Positions 1 to 12,375 of a stretch of 64,000 bases of DNA are shown here, piece by piece (positions within the stretch are counted from its first letter, which is position 1; each line of letters opens with the position of its first letter). The notes beneath the pieces were generated by a model that saw only the letters and a program-made list of their open reading frames with translations, did no database searches and had not been told where the DNA came from. The DNA is from Acanthopleura granulata. Taxonomy: Eukaryota > Mollusca > Polyplacophora > Chitonida > Chitonidae. The position numbers and the translations under genes are program-made. The stretch lies in the NCBI GenBank assembly GCA_016165875.1, contig JABBOT010000003.1:29453288-29517287 (forward strand). The letters are read 5' to 3'.

Positions 1-198
1 TCATAGGTGCCCTGAAAGCCTTGGTTCACTCGGATGTCATCTGTGTAGAAGGTAAAGATAAGGTACGAGGTGTGGGAGATGATGGCACTGGGAAAGGGGT
101 CCAGCATGTCCCCACAGAACCTCAGCGGGGAAGGCACTTCTAGTAGGTCAGCGTCTGGAGTCACCTGTGTGTACAGGTCCAGGTAGTCATTAGAACAC
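1..198 (-). CDS. Exon (partial) encoding the C-terminal half of a CUB domain
   Basis: Read on the minus strand, a pyrimidine-containing acceptor ending in CAG (201-199) is followed by an open frame of 65 codons that runs off the left edge. It includes CSNDYLDLY, LRFCGD, SHTSYLIFTFYTDD and GFQGTY. These are hallmarks of the second half of a CUB domain: the third and fourth cysteines, the acidic D-Y-L-D segment that often helps bind calcium, and the terminal G-F-x-G-x-Y strand. The first base G completes a split Thr codon with the AC ending the exon at 18260-18437, so the two join in phase. CUB domains mediate extracellular protein-protein contacts. The exon continues beyond position 1, so what follows the domain is unknown. 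The CUB call is firm. Subfamily is not: the text is compatible with SOL-1-like, NETO, tolloid or cubilin-type proteins. Confidence 0.9.
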
Positions 199-1762
199 CT
201 GTAATGAGAGAATCACATACAACTGTTGAGGAAATACAGGTGTTTTCAGTCACTTCAGTTTATGGCAATGAAATCGAAATACTGTGCAATGCACTTAAAA
301 TTGCCTGGCCTTAAGCACATGTACAATGTACATTAATAAAAAAAATGAAATAACCCCTATGACCTTGAAGAAAAAAGTCAAGGTCGCTGAAATTCAACAG
401 CGTTCTTCCTCAGGTCAAAGAGTACTTGTGGTGTACCATCAGATAAACCTTTCTAAAGATACAGCGTTTACAAGGATATGGACAGACGGACAGACAAACA
501 ATACCCCTTGACCATAATTGGCCAAGGAGTAAAAAGTACTTTTACTTGTGGTCAGGTTTTGAGAATGAGGTACATGTACACTGAAACTGGGGTGTTTTAG
601 CCGGGTCATGGTTCCAGAGATAAAACTAACCTGTGTTCTGTAGAGACAGCCTAGTATCAAGCCGCTGATCCATTCGTGTTTTACCTGCTGCGCAATTACG
701 CACGTCATGATAGCATGTGGAACACTATAGGAACTGCAGGCCACTGAGAGCCTGGCTATTTGGTGCATTTATTTTTCTGTGGGACGTCACAGCTATTGGG
801 AATTTGTGCTCATTTATCTTTTGGTCAAACAATTAACCCTGTAAATGTGGCTAAAACAGATACTGCCCAAGCTACAAAGGTAAAAATATCCATAAAAGTC
901 CTCCATATTACATCCGGTGAGTAGAATACATGTATGTCTCAAATATCACCTGCTTGTAAGAGATTAATAATTCAGGTGTCACATCCTATTCAATAAGAAC
1001 ATGTATGATGCATGATAGTAATAAAACGATATTCAAAATGTTTAATACTCTCCCTGTTCTGAATATTGAATGAACTGGCTAAAAAGACCCTGTACAGCCC
1101 CCATTTGCTAAGTTAAAAGCAGGAAGCATGAAAAACACTAGCGCCACATCCACAGACAAACTGACTCCAGATCCATAATACTGAACCACTAAACACTGAA
1201 AAATGCTGGACTACATGCATTCTGTAACCAGGAACATTAAACATGACATGTCCTTGCCAACGTTCAATAATAAACACGCAAAGCTATGGCAAAGTGCCTC
1301 TGAACAAAGTTATTGGCTGGCATAAATATTAATGTGAAAAAGGTTATGCAGTAGGATTAGTTATAAGCGCTGGGAATTGTAGCATCAAAACCGCAAGTCT
1401 GCAGCAAGCCCAGGAAGGAAGCTTTTCTAGAAGTAACTTCTGACTCAGCTTTGGCCTCAACAGCTTTTGCCTGATGAAAGGAAACCATACATCTACCTTT
1501 ATGATCTGGATCCACATCCTTTCAAACCGCAAGCATGGATTAAATGCTATATCATCTATGCAAATGTGTTGGATATAGAAAGTACATGGAAAACTACTAA
1601 TCATTATGGCTATACAGGGCACATAAACACAGTGTCAAAAATCAACAAGGTAAAGGGAAAAATTCATGCCCATGGAGGTTGCATGAATCACATATAATAC
1701 CTACTGAACAGTACTCAGGAATTTTTAAATACCTGAAGGTTGTCATGCTTTTGGTGAAACAT
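199..1762. other. Gene-free intronic stretch, nothing notable
   Basis: AT-rich sequence with several TACATGTA-type palindromes (near 310-330, 568-580 and 929). ORFs of up to 109 codons here show no domain or splice-site support. I see no transposon signature. Confidence 0.5.
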
Positions 1763-2447
1763 GGGTGTCTGGGGTGAACCTGTGGCCTATGACAGACACC
1801 TGACCAAACACGGGTGTCTGGGGTGAACCAGTGGCCTATGACAGATACCTGACCAAACACGGGTGTCTGGAGTGAACCAGTGGGCTATGACAGATACCTG
1901 ACCAAACACGGGTGTCTGGGGTGAACCAGTGGCCTATGATAGACACCTGACCAAACACGGGTGTCTGGAGTGAACCAGTGGGCTATGACAGACACCTGAC
2001 CAAACACGGGTGTCTGGGGTGAACCAGTGGCCTATGACAGATACCTGACCAAACACGGGTGTCTGGAGTGAACCAGTGGGCTATGACAGACACCTGACCA
2101 AACACGGGTGTCTGGGGTGAACCAGTGGCCTATGACAGACACCTGACCAAACACGGGTGTCTGGGTGAACCAGTGGCCTATGACAGACACCTGACCAAAC
2201 ACGGGTGTCTGGGGTGAACCAGTGGCCTATGACAGACACCTGACCAAACACGGGTGTCTGGGGTGAACCAGTGGCCTATGACAGACACCTGACCAAACAC
2301 GGGTGTCTGGGGTGAACCAGTGGGCTATGACAGACACCTGACCAAACACGGGTGTCTGGGGTGAACCAGTGGCCTATGACAGACACCTGACCAAACACGG
2401 GTATCTGGTGTGAGCCAGTGACCTATGACAGATACCTGATGAAACTC
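1763..2447. repeat. 49-bp minisatellite, 14 units, with an internal inverted repeat
   Basis: Units begin GGGTGTCTGG and continue GTGAACCAGTGG..CTATGACAG, then ACACCTGACCAAACAC. The first unit starts at 1763, the second at 1812 and the last at 2399: 13 periods of 49 bp less a single-base deletion in unit 9. Two main variants (CTGGGG with GTGGCC, and CTGGAG with GTGGGC) alternate in units 2-7, which suggests amplification of a dimer. Units 8-13 are almost uniform. The edge units 1 and 14 are the most diverged, as expected for unequal exchange. Every unit contains GGTGTCTG at its start and CAGACACC or CAGATACC 21 bases later; the standard pair is exactly self-complementary. Confidence 0.97.
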
Positions 2448-2547
2448 CTGACTGGCCTAAAGCTAGCAAAAGCCTGTGACCTCATTGGTCAGCTTCATGG
2501 CCAATCAGCTGCACCTGACACAACTGCATGTCAGTAAACAGCAAGGA

Positions 2548-2782
2548 TTTTATTTACTTGATTGTCATTTTACGTCGTAATCTAGAATATTTTTAGAGTA
2601 TTTAGAAGAAAAGTGGGCACAGCGCAGGGGAAACCCATGACGATCTGAAGGTTGCTGGCAGACCTTCCTACATATGACTGAAGAACAAGCCCATATGTGC
2701 TGGATTTGCACTCACAAATTGGAGACGGGCTCCAGGTCATTACACTGTGCCAGTGTGCTAATCGTCTCAGCCACGAAGACCC
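2548..2782 (-). mobile_element. tRNA-derived SINE, family 1, full length but diverged, with target duplication
   Basis: It is flanked by a perfect 14-bp direct repeat, GTAAACAGCAAGGA, at 2534-2547 and 2783-2796. On the minus strand the head reads GTGGCTGAGACGATTAGCAC, a decayed tRNA A-box region. The middle matches the GGAAGGTCTGCCAGCAACCT segment shared with the copies at 37.5, 48.5 and 55.2 kb. The tail reads TACGACGTAAAA followed by CAATCAAGTAAATAAA. SINEs are non-autonomous and are mobilised by a partner LINE. It sits 100 bp from the minisatellite. Confidence 0.85.
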
Positions 2783-2796
2783 GTAAACAGCAAGGA

Positions 2797-5461
2797 ATAT
2801 TAAATCGTGTAACACATATGTTTATACACTCATCTACTCCAGAAACTTCCTTCTAATTAAAGTAAAGCACTTCTGTTTCAGAGGATATCTGAATATGTGC
2901 GTTTCAAGATACAAAATGATGACAACAGAGTGATGTCCTTTTGTGACATGATGTCATGACTTAAGCATGCAGCAGGGTTGATCTGCCAACTCTGACAAGG
3001 GGTAGACATCTAATTACACAGGATTAGAGCGATCTTCTGAATTTATGTTCTTGGTGGGTTTAGCTTCCAATCATTGCGAAAGTAGTTATATTCTACCAGT
3101 AGTTTGATTTAATAACGAACACTACCTTTTTAGAAGATAGGCAAGTAGCCCCTATCATGTCCCAAAGCTGTGACATCAGTTGCACTGCGATGTCTATCTA
3201 TTGTCAAGTAACTTGCAAAATGCCTATTGTCACATTTTCCTTCTATTTTATGTTATATAATTTCTGATCATTCCTGAGCACTGGATTCTTGATGTAGTCA
3301 AAGAGCAAAGTCATGTTGCTTCTAACACATCCAATCACAGCTGAGAGAAACACAAGAAACTGCAAAACTCTCCATGACTCTCCATCTGTCAGGTATGATT
3401 GACCTTTCTCCAAGTCAGTGAGAAACACGCTACTGTTACGCCTTAAGTACAGTGTTTAGCACCTTCAGAAAATCACTGTAAACAAACCAGTTAATCTGAT
3501 AATCATTCATTCATGTCAGCAAATGAAAAATTCAATATATTGCAATCTGCCTGAAGAAAAACGGAACTATCACATTCTTTCACTTGGCAGTCCAATGGAT
3601 AAGGAATCATACAAAATCAAGATGAAACAACGGTCATTGCTCCAGGGAAGAAAACATATTGTGAAGCCTTGAAAAGAAGCATTTTTCAATACGCTTGGTA
3701 ACTACATGTATGCTCAAGAAATAGCTTAAGAAATTCTGCAAACATATTTATATTCATGATTGGCACAACTCCAAATCAGTTTCGGATGGCCATAACGATA
3801 TTAGATTAAGGTCATTCAATGCAAAGTCGAAGAATCATAACAGATAAACGTAATCCACACATACACAGATACTTGAGAAAATCACTTTACTGACCAGCTT
3901 AAAATAAGTTCATACATCACTCTGAATGACTTTGTGTTCTGAATGAGAGCAGTAAAGGTTAATGAAGAACAGTCAAACAAAACAAGACCATCTTGGCTCT
4001 TGAATCTCCCAGATGGAACTGTCCCTTGAGGAACAAAAAAGTGATCTGGCTGGTCAGTATGATGTAGTTCCCAACGGTGAGCCTCCGACAAGGGTTGTTT
4101 GTGTAAGCCCTTCAGAACATGGCCCCATGGACAACTCTGAACAAAACCTGGGAACAGAGTGATTAAACTTGACCTCAGTGCTAATAGTGACTCCAGCAGT
4201 GGGACATGATCGGACATTGGAGTGGATGATAAGTAGACCGTCTTCATAACTATCCGCTTGACAAGAGCGAGAAAGGTTTTTCAACTGAGTCAATGATTTG
4301 TTTACTTTTCCTTTGTTCTTGGTCCCAGAAATATGTCTGTCGTTTGACTCTGCCCATCGATAAAGCTGTTGTCAATCTGATACTGGCTCTCAATTTTAAT
4401 TACAGCCTAAGCGGCAGAATGCAGCAGCACTTCACTCACAGCTGTGCAGGTTTCCAGCGGTTATTGGGAGCCCCATCAATAACACAGCGACACCGTTGGA
4501 GGCGGATCAGTCTGAGGCAATAGCCTCTAAGTCTGGTCACATTGTAACGTCCGGCTGGAAAGCAACTCAGCAGACATTCTTTGACATCATAATGTATCAG
4601 GTAATCCATACACAGAATACCACATTATGGCAGACTCTGTCTATAAAGTGGCCAAGGAACAAGGGCAATAATGATAGATACAAAGGTGACGTGACAACAG
4701 TCACATGATACGAAAAGTGTTGTACCTATATATTAGAAGTTACAATTGCAAGGGATATAAAATTGATTTAGACGGCCTCTTTATACTTAATAATACATGC
4801 AGAAGGTTGTAATGAGCCAAGCAAGAGTTTCAAGTGTGACTGACACATCCGTGTCTTTCTGTGTAATAAACTATGGGCTTAGTGCTACATTTATGTTTAT
4901 GACATTGCAACACTCTTTCGTTACACACAATTTAGCAAATTTTGTTGAATTTATTCAAATCTCTGTGGCATTTGGAACTTGGCAGGACCTCTACCAACGT
5001 GTCAAAGCCCAAAGTTTGGCAAACCACACAAAAGAAACTAGAACTAATCTAAATAATGGGCTCTTGTTGAAGTTATGTTGTCGCATATAGGCATAAATCT
5101 CCAGGTGATTTTCTTGTGCCCAGCATCACCTGTTGCATGCATCTGCACCAATGCACACTCACAAAATGCTACTTCTCGCTAACACTAGAAGCTTAAGCCT
5201 CTGCCTAAAGTAAGGTCAAGACTTGGGTTGAACATGCTGAACAAACCTATACTTAAAACCCTTACCTGACAAAGAAACAATTGAATTTGCAAGCATGCAA
5301 ATTGGCACAGCACAAATAAGTTTCAATGACTTATACTGTACGATTAGATCTATGTGTACATACATGAAATTGTATGAATTAATTGTTTGAGTTCATGCAA
5401 AAAAAGAATATATTTCTCTTTAATGTATGACCTTAGCCACGAGCAGGTGTAGGAGAAATAT
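2797..5461. other. Gene-free intronic stretch, nothing notable
   Basis: Apparently unique AT-rich sequence. Overlapping minus-strand ORFs at 3882-4293 in two frames show no recognisable domain, and their translations do not look like a protein family. No repeats or splice-like exon boundaries are evident. Confidence 0.45.
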
Positions 5462-5900
5462 GGTAGTGTTCTGACAAAATCACCACATCTGTCCATATAC
5501 CTGTACCTAACCAAGCATCTGACTCTGAGTCAAAGCTACTACTCTGCTATTGGAGGACATGCAAGAACCACCTTCTAAAATCAGGAAGAGTTCAGACAAA
5601 ACCACCACACCTGTCCACGTACCTGTATCTAATCAAGTGTCTCATAAAGAGTTCAAGCTATTACTCTGCTATGGAGGCCAGAGACCATCTTCTCAAATCA
5701 GGAAGAGTTCAGACAAAACCACCCAGCCTCTCCACCTACCTGTACCTAATCAAGTGTCTCATACAGAGTTCAAGCTTCTACTCTGCTATGGTGGTCAAAT
5801 CAGGAAGAGTTCAGACAAAACCACCAAGCCTCTCCACATACTTGTACCTAACCAAGAGTCTTACACAGAGTTAAAGCTTCTACTCTGCTCTGGAGGAATG
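5462..5900. repeat. Tandem repeat of ~102-122 bp, four units
   Basis: Units share GGAAGAGTTCAGACAAAACC, a CCTGTACCTAA block, and CAAGCTNCTACTCTGCTATGG. Unit starts fall at about 5462, 5584, 5701 and 5803, giving spacings of about 122, 117 and 102 bp. The first unit is the most diverged; the last spacing has lost 15 bp. Because two spacings are multiples of three, a 121-codon plus-strand frame (5550-5915) stays open and reads as a repeated RKSSDKTT...LLLCYGG unit. I see no start context, splice sites or family match, so a non-coding minisatellite is more likely than a repeat protein. Confidence 0.85.
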
Positions 5901-8900
5901 CTCAGCAAATTCTGATTCAATGCAATGTGATATCACTCTACATCATTATTCCATTTCTTTTTTGTGATAGATCCTTTTTTTAAACTTTTTTTTGAAGTCA
6001 TAATTCTACACTTAATGTAATTTTTAAAAAGATGTTGACAACTTACCCACTGTTACAGCAAGTAATGAAATATCAACTTGGAACACACTGACATAAAAAG
6101 GAACGGGAGAATAAAACGACGCCTGCTTCTCCATTATGAGAAAAACATCTACCATGGTTGCTGCAAACTGTTTTTTTATCAGCTGTTAATTTTTTTGTCC
6201 TTCAAAGGTTTCTATGCAATGTCAATAAATGTATATCAAAGGAATGCACAATTAGAACTGTTATGGCACAACGTGTCTCTCTTACCATGTGTTTAAAAAA
6301 GGATTAAAAGCCTCATTCAGAACCATTGTACATGTGTCACATGATAGGGTTAAGTCAATGGTTTCAATCCCCCTCAGACAGTCATTAAGTCGACATGTTC
6401 ATTTACCAGCTCTTGCAGTACTGGTAGGCGTACCTTGCCATTTACTACTGTCTTGACACGAGGACTCCTCTCCATGATTTACTGGAGTAGGTATGTGTTT
6501 CTCTGTTTGAGAGTGATTCTCAACCCGATCTACTGATTTAGTGGTACACATAACAAGCTCTTCCAGGCAGGATACAGACTTTGAACAGGAAGGAGAAGTA
6601 GCAATTTGTCTTGAGCAGGAACAGAATAATCTGTCTGCAACAAAAGCCCACGGCACAAGGCTAATATGTTCGATTATCATGTAGCCAATAATGCCCTATC
6701 TCACTCGCTCCAAGATTTACCTCCCCACGGGGAGAACTGCCGGACAAATTGGAGCAATGATAAGCTTGCCTACATAATAAGACCATGACAAATTCCCCAA
6801 TTAAGTTTGTTATAAAACCTTCTTGTAGACGATCAAAGTCGGCCATCAAAGATCAAGTTGCGGACGTTCAGGAAAGACAGTATCATATCCTTCCGAAAAA
6901 GAAAACCAGCACATCAAAAACAAGAGAATTCAGCTTCAAGAACTATAGATTTATTGAGGTTTTTTTTACTCAATAGTCACTTTAGAAATCCACAATGGTT
7001 AAACCACAGATTGAAAAAGAGCAAATTTATTTTTGCGTCAATGCAGCCTAAAAGTATAAAGTTCTTAACAAAACAGAGATTATGTTGCCAGGCTCATAAA
7101 ATTTTCTGTCAACCTCACTATAAGCAGACATCAATTGAAAAAAAATGAGCAAATGTCTCTAAGTAAGCAAAGGGCATTCTTGGGTGGAAGACCAGGCTTT
7201 GTGAAATTTGGTATGATTACAAAGTGTACAGAGTTATTTGTTTAGCTTTATGATTTATTATAATCTAGTTTGTTAGTGGCATTTAATTTACATTTTTGAA
7301 TATCTTCTTTTTTTTGTGAGCAAAACAACAAAAATACTATCAACTATAATCATAGGCGACATCCAAGGGTACCAGGATTTCGGTCAGAGAGTATTAAAAT
7401 TCTGAGATAACATCTCAAGGAAATAAGCAAAATCTACCAATGCTGCACTGACCCAAAAGTACACCGTTGCTTTAAGAAATGCTGTACACACTTTTTCTTC
7501 AATATCAATATGCTTATCACACACAGATCACGGCGGTTGCGGAAAACTTGAAACGAGGAGGGTCAGACCACATAGAGCCCTGATCACATCGATAGCGGAT
7601 AAAGTAAAATCGACTGTAATGTGACATTAGCCCTGTTTTTGGTAAAAGTCTAAGAAAAATCTATCCATGAGTACACGCATTCCTCAATAAATGGCTCGCT
7701 GTTTTCTTTAGCCTTAAGGGCTAGATGGGACTGGTCATCTTGGGTTATTGACCACAGTCCGAAGGAGGGGGTAGAACATCTCTAGTAGAGATGCTGAAAA
7801 GGTTTCCACAGCCACTGACTGGCTGCAGAGGTATAGACAAGGATGGAATTACTTGTAGCAGAAAATGTCCATCTCAAGGACTTGATGGTCTTGTCTGTTT
7901 GCTTTGGGCTTATAGGTCTGAAGAAATCACATTGGTCACGGCTGGATCTCTATCCTTATCCCCCCAGGGTAGGCGCCTGTGATGATCTGTGACCAATCAC
8001 CAGAATTCTTGAATTGGCATAATGTCTATTCACCCTGGCTCCAGTATGCCAAAGCTTTTATGTTGTCATCACACACTGAAAGGCTTCTACAGAGGGTGCA
8101 TCATTTTGGTGATGAGTTATCAAATACCCTGGCCCATCTCTTTTATTCCGATCACTGCATATAAAGATGAAAAGATTTATCTGGAAAAGAACTGATATGG
8201 TAGAAACTGCAAATCTGAGCTTTCAAGAAAAGCAGAATATTTCTTTTCCCTCTTAAAACAAAAATACAAATCTGTACGGATTTCCAATCCAAAATATTAA
8301 ATCTAATATTTGTTTCAAACCAACAATCCCTAGGCGTTAAGAGCCAGCATTTTGTAAAATATTCAGCGGTTTTAATAAAAAACAAAAGCATAAAACAATC
8401 AACGTGTCAGAACAAATAGTGTCAAGATTTGTGCACCTGTCTAATGACATGAGTAGGTGAGAGATAGCTTTGGAAATCCATTCTCCTCCCTCCCTCAAAA
8501 AATAGTGAAAATGGGCTATTAAAAATCATTTTTACTGATTGTTTTATTTTTTTTTTGTTTCTGCTTTCTAAAGCAAATGATGCTGGAACCTAAAAGCATA
8601 TTGGATACACAGGAGGTCAGATATGAACTGATAATAAGAAATCAATTCAATCCTACCTTATTGGATTCCAAAACCAATCTGCAGGAATAACTGGTAGAAA
8701 GCATTACTCTCTGTGATTGAGGTGTATTAATATGAGAGCAAAGAATATGGTAAAGACGGCACAATGTGAGCCTACGAAATCTTTACCCTGTCATACGATG
8801 AGGCCAGAAAATCATTCATATTTGAACTACAGGGGAGAAACTCAATTTGGCGCAGCCGGCAAGATCCAAATTGTATTAGAAAGCTAGTAGATAGGTGATG

Positions 8901-9466
8901 TGGGCGCATGTCGGAGCCATACAATCACTCTTAGCAAACTATCTGATGGCCAGAACCTTCTTCGGGCTCCCTGGTCTCCATTAGCTTGTAACAGACCAAA
9001 ATATACCCAAAGGCTGCACCACTTTAATACATCGTGACCACATAGGCTATGTCCTCATCTTTAGACAACATAGGCTCTGAGATGTACCAGAGCTTAGGTT
9101 ATTGGGTTTATGTTCAGCATTGTTTTTTTTTTTTTCTAAAACTGGTCTTGACTTTAATATTGACCTGAAAACATGCATTATGACAAGCAATAAGCATGAT
9201 TGATCCCTACACCTCTGCTACAAAAACAAACAAAGAAACAAAAAAAAAAAAAAACAACACAAAACAAAACAAAACAAACACACTAGTCATTTAACTAAAA
9301 ATTATGAATTGATTCACTTTTCAATAATTTTTTTTTGTCACACAAAATGTGCTGAATTTCTCTTCTGGAACATGTTAAATTTTGTTTTGATATTTCTTCT
9401 ATGATTTAAAAAAAAAACATTGTATTTCTTTCAGCTTCTTGCTGAGCTATTACATACATGTAGTTT
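5901..9466. other. Gene-free intronic stretch with homopolymer tracts
   Basis: AT-rich sequence with poly-T and poly-A runs (near 5960-6000, 9121-9135 and 9240-9254) and a CAAAA-type simple repeat at about 9255-9280. A short perfect palindrome, CATCTCTA-G-TAGAGATG, lies at about 7776-7792. ORFs of up to 96 codons have no support. Confidence 0.45.
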
Positions 9467-9590
9467 ACATTTATACCTTAGTCAGGCTACATCTGTACCT
9501 TAGTCATGCAACATTTCTACTTTATTCAAGCTACATATTTAACTTAGTCAAGCTACATTCATGGCTTAGTCCAGCTACACTTATATCTGA
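9467..9590. repeat. 22-bp tandem repeat, about 5.6 diverged units
   Basis: Units follow the pattern ACATyTrTACyTTAGTCAnGCT in strict 22-bp steps from 9467, ending in a partial unit at 9590. Divergence between units is high, so the array is old. Its core GCTAcaTTTaTACCTTAGT closely resembles the unit of the longer array at 16469-16951. Confidence 0.88.
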
Positions 9591-10187
9591 ACAGAACAGC
9601 TATCTAGCAAATGGTTCAACAACCATTAATTTCTAATGACACCATGTGTACAATTTTTTTTATCAAATCAATACAATGTCTCAGATAAGAATATAAATCA
9701 GATGTTTTTATGCTGACATTATCACAAAATGAAGTCTTGCACAGATGATTTATATTCACTTTTTTACTCACAAATATGGTAATTAGATCCTTCAGAACAA
9801 GTTCAAATAAAAAAAAATTACATGAATAAAATAAATTAGAGATTGAAGAAATTGCAAGATCCAAAACAAATGCATACATGCGATTTACTTCATTTGTTCT
9901 CTTTTTATTTATTCACTTCTTTTTCAGTCTTATTCCATTATTCATTGTTGTTCCTCACCACCAGAGCTCTGAAGGGAATACTTCAACAACTGTGAAATAC
10001 TGTATTTGTAAAAGTTACTTATCTTGCCTGCTCCTACTAGTTAGATTGTTCTTAGAAAATTGTTGTTATGTCTGTTTGGAAGATAAAATCATTTCCCCCT
10101 ATGGGGAATTCAGTTTCATCCCTAAACATAATATTTTAAGACATTTATTTCCCCTTCAAAACTTTAGCAGGCAATTGTGAGGTCAAA

Positions 10188-10213
10188 TACCGTTACATTT
10201 TGATGTAACGGTA
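10188..10213. repeat. Perfect 11-bp hairpin with a 4-base loop
   Basis: TACCGTTACAT at 10188-10198 and ATGTAACGGTA at 10203-10213 are exact reverse complements separated by TTTG. The stem contains two CpGs in a CpG-poor intron. It may be the remnant of a fold-back or MITE end. No U-tract or gene context supports a terminator role. Confidence 0.8.
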
Positions 10214-11603
10214 ATTGAACTAAATAACTGTCAAGAAATCCTAAATTTCAACATATACCCTAGCCACATGTAGCTGAATAATGCCAAACATTGGTCAACA
10301 AAACTGGAATCAGATTATCTTATCCACAGCTAAATATAATGCCCCTGTAACAAAATTAAAATCATTCCAATAAGATGGCTAACAATGTCCTGCTGATTTC
10401 TCACAGTCTGCCTCCGGGGAAGGAGCAGTAGACAAGTTGTCATTCTTGTTTGGGCACACAGATTGTTACAGGGGACGCTGAAGTAGTGACACAGACAAGA
10501 ACCTGTGGCACAAACTAAACAAAAAGAATAAAGAAGAAAAATCTCAGTGAATCTCAGTGGAAGAAATATGAAACATAATTATACAATGATGTTTGCCTAG
10601 AATGCTTGGAGGTGTTTTCTGCTCCTGTCACGGTGATCAAAGGGCCAGACGTCAGTGGCAAGAAATGCTTCAGCGGTTGCAAGTGTTCACCCATAATCCT
10701 CTCACAGAAGGCGACTGCAGATTCCAATTGCTTCCGGCAAACACATCTGGAGCATTAACAGCCCATCAATGGTTTTTCCTTGCCTTAAGCCACAATTTCT
10801 CACATTATAGAAAACACTTTCCTCCAGATCTGCAGTACATGGTTCCCTTCATCCAAGGCATTAGCAATTGATTTTATCTCGGAAAATTCCAAAACTGTTT
10901 AAACAGAACATAAATCAGGGCAAGTCAATCTCATGCTGATTTTTTTATCACAGCAATAATCTGTTTTATTGAAATTATTCAAACACTGCTTAAAACAAGC
11001 CAACTGGAATGTCTTGGGAAACTGTTCCTCTTAATTGGTTTTTAACATCATTTGAAATAGTTATCATCATTTAATCTGTTCACATGTCCTGGGTAGGTCT
11101 GTTAAGAATGCTATAGCAATCACAAATTGTTAGGATGTAATAGCACTTTCTCGGCTCTTCTTAACATAATCCTACTTCACTGTGTTATAATCTATTCCTG
11201 ACAATAGTACCATAACACCCACTTCCCAGCTTTCTATTTAGTTTTTAAATCACTACAGATTTACAAAACAAAAATGTCCTCTCAATAAACACGGGCAGAC
11301 AAGCAAACTTTCAGAGAGGAAAGATGCATAATACAAAGCTGTCCCCAGAGTCTTAGATTACTGTTATCCACCAGTGTGCTGCGGATGAATTGCCTGGACA
11401 TGACAATGTGCCCCGACAAAGAGACAAACTTATGCCACAGTGAACATCTCCAGTACCTAGATGGACACTATATCATGGAAAGGTTTTTGAATCCTATCTG
11501 ACATCAGCATGATAATAGTTCATGCTAGTGGATACATATAGCTGAACAGACCAGCAGAAGATTCAAGTCAAATACAACATACGAAAGTTGTCACCCAGGC
11601 TTC

Positions 11604-11709
11604 TGCGGATGGCTGCATCTGGATTCCTCTGACCATATATGCTGGACTTTGTTGTGTAAGCAAAGTACTCTTGCGTAAAGCATAAAACACCAATGAATAA
11701 ATAAATAAA
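11604..11709 (+). mobile_element. 5'-truncated SINE, family 1 tail
   Basis: The 3' module reads CTGGACTTTGTTGTGTAAGC, AAAGTACTCTTGCG and GCATAAAACACCAATGAATAAATAAATAAAT, here given in parts. This matches the tail of the 48.5-kb copy. Imperfect 13-bp direct repeats TCACCCAGGCTTC (11591) and TCACCCAAGTTTC (11710) look like a decayed target-site duplication, which would make this a truncated integration. Confidence 0.72.
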
Positions 11710-12194
11710 TCACCCAAGTTTCAGGTTCTAGGGACATGGCATGAACACGCAGGGTTTCCAGGATTGACACACGAACGACAAAACAAAAAAATGCAATCGC
11801 CTGTCCTGTTCCTGGGGTGGGCATTGGGGTAGGTGTGAAAATACTTAACACTTTCTCTACACATTTTCATCCACTAACTTTGGAAATCAACAAAGCTTAA
11901 AAGAAATTTCATAATTAATGGAACCTCTTAGCAGACTTTTCTACATCTCTGAAAAAGCACTTTTATTTGGCAAATTGTGTTGCAGCATTGTGTTGTGGCC
12001 AAACATAAAGCTGCAAAATATAAGAAATGCTTAACAGCTTTACGCTCCACTAGAGTTTAATTTGAACATGGAAACTTTCACATTAAACACAAACTTCCAC
12101 TAAGCCAAGAATTATACATGGAATGCACCAATAGAGTTCAACCCACACAGGAACACACATACATTCTCACTGTTGATTTCTGGTCACATTCCAG

Positions 12195-12375
12195 CACATT
12201 TAATTGTGTGTAACTCTGTTAGACAATCAATTAACCATGTGTGTCGTCATTAGCTCGTTATGCACCCAATTATCCAGATCCTAATTAGCTGAATGACACC
12301 TGATCAATGGGGTTTGTTTGATGTAGTGCCTGGCAATATGTCAAACACATCAATTGGTGTCATCGTTATTTTCGT
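12195..12375. promoter_or_regulatory. Candidate intronic enhancer with many homeodomain-type cores
   Basis: Within about 180 bp there are TTTAATTG, TCAATTAACC, TCATTAGCTC, CCAATTATCC and CCTAATTAGC, plus an octamer-like TTATGCAC and a TGATCAATGG element. The block is visibly less biased and richer in motif-like words than its flanks. This is inference from motif density only; AT-rich DNA yields TAAT cores by chance. Confidence 0.3.

Noticed and set aside
1700..2450. CRISPR-like array
   Set aside because: Units are contiguous 49-bp tandem copies without unique spacers, in a eukaryotic intron.
3882..4293. Two overlapping minus frames of 121 and 79 codons
   Set aside because: Different frames, no recognisable domain, and no acceptor/donor pair giving a plausible exon.
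10188..10213. Rho-independent terminator
   Set aside because: No following T-tract, no upstream gene and a eukaryotic context.
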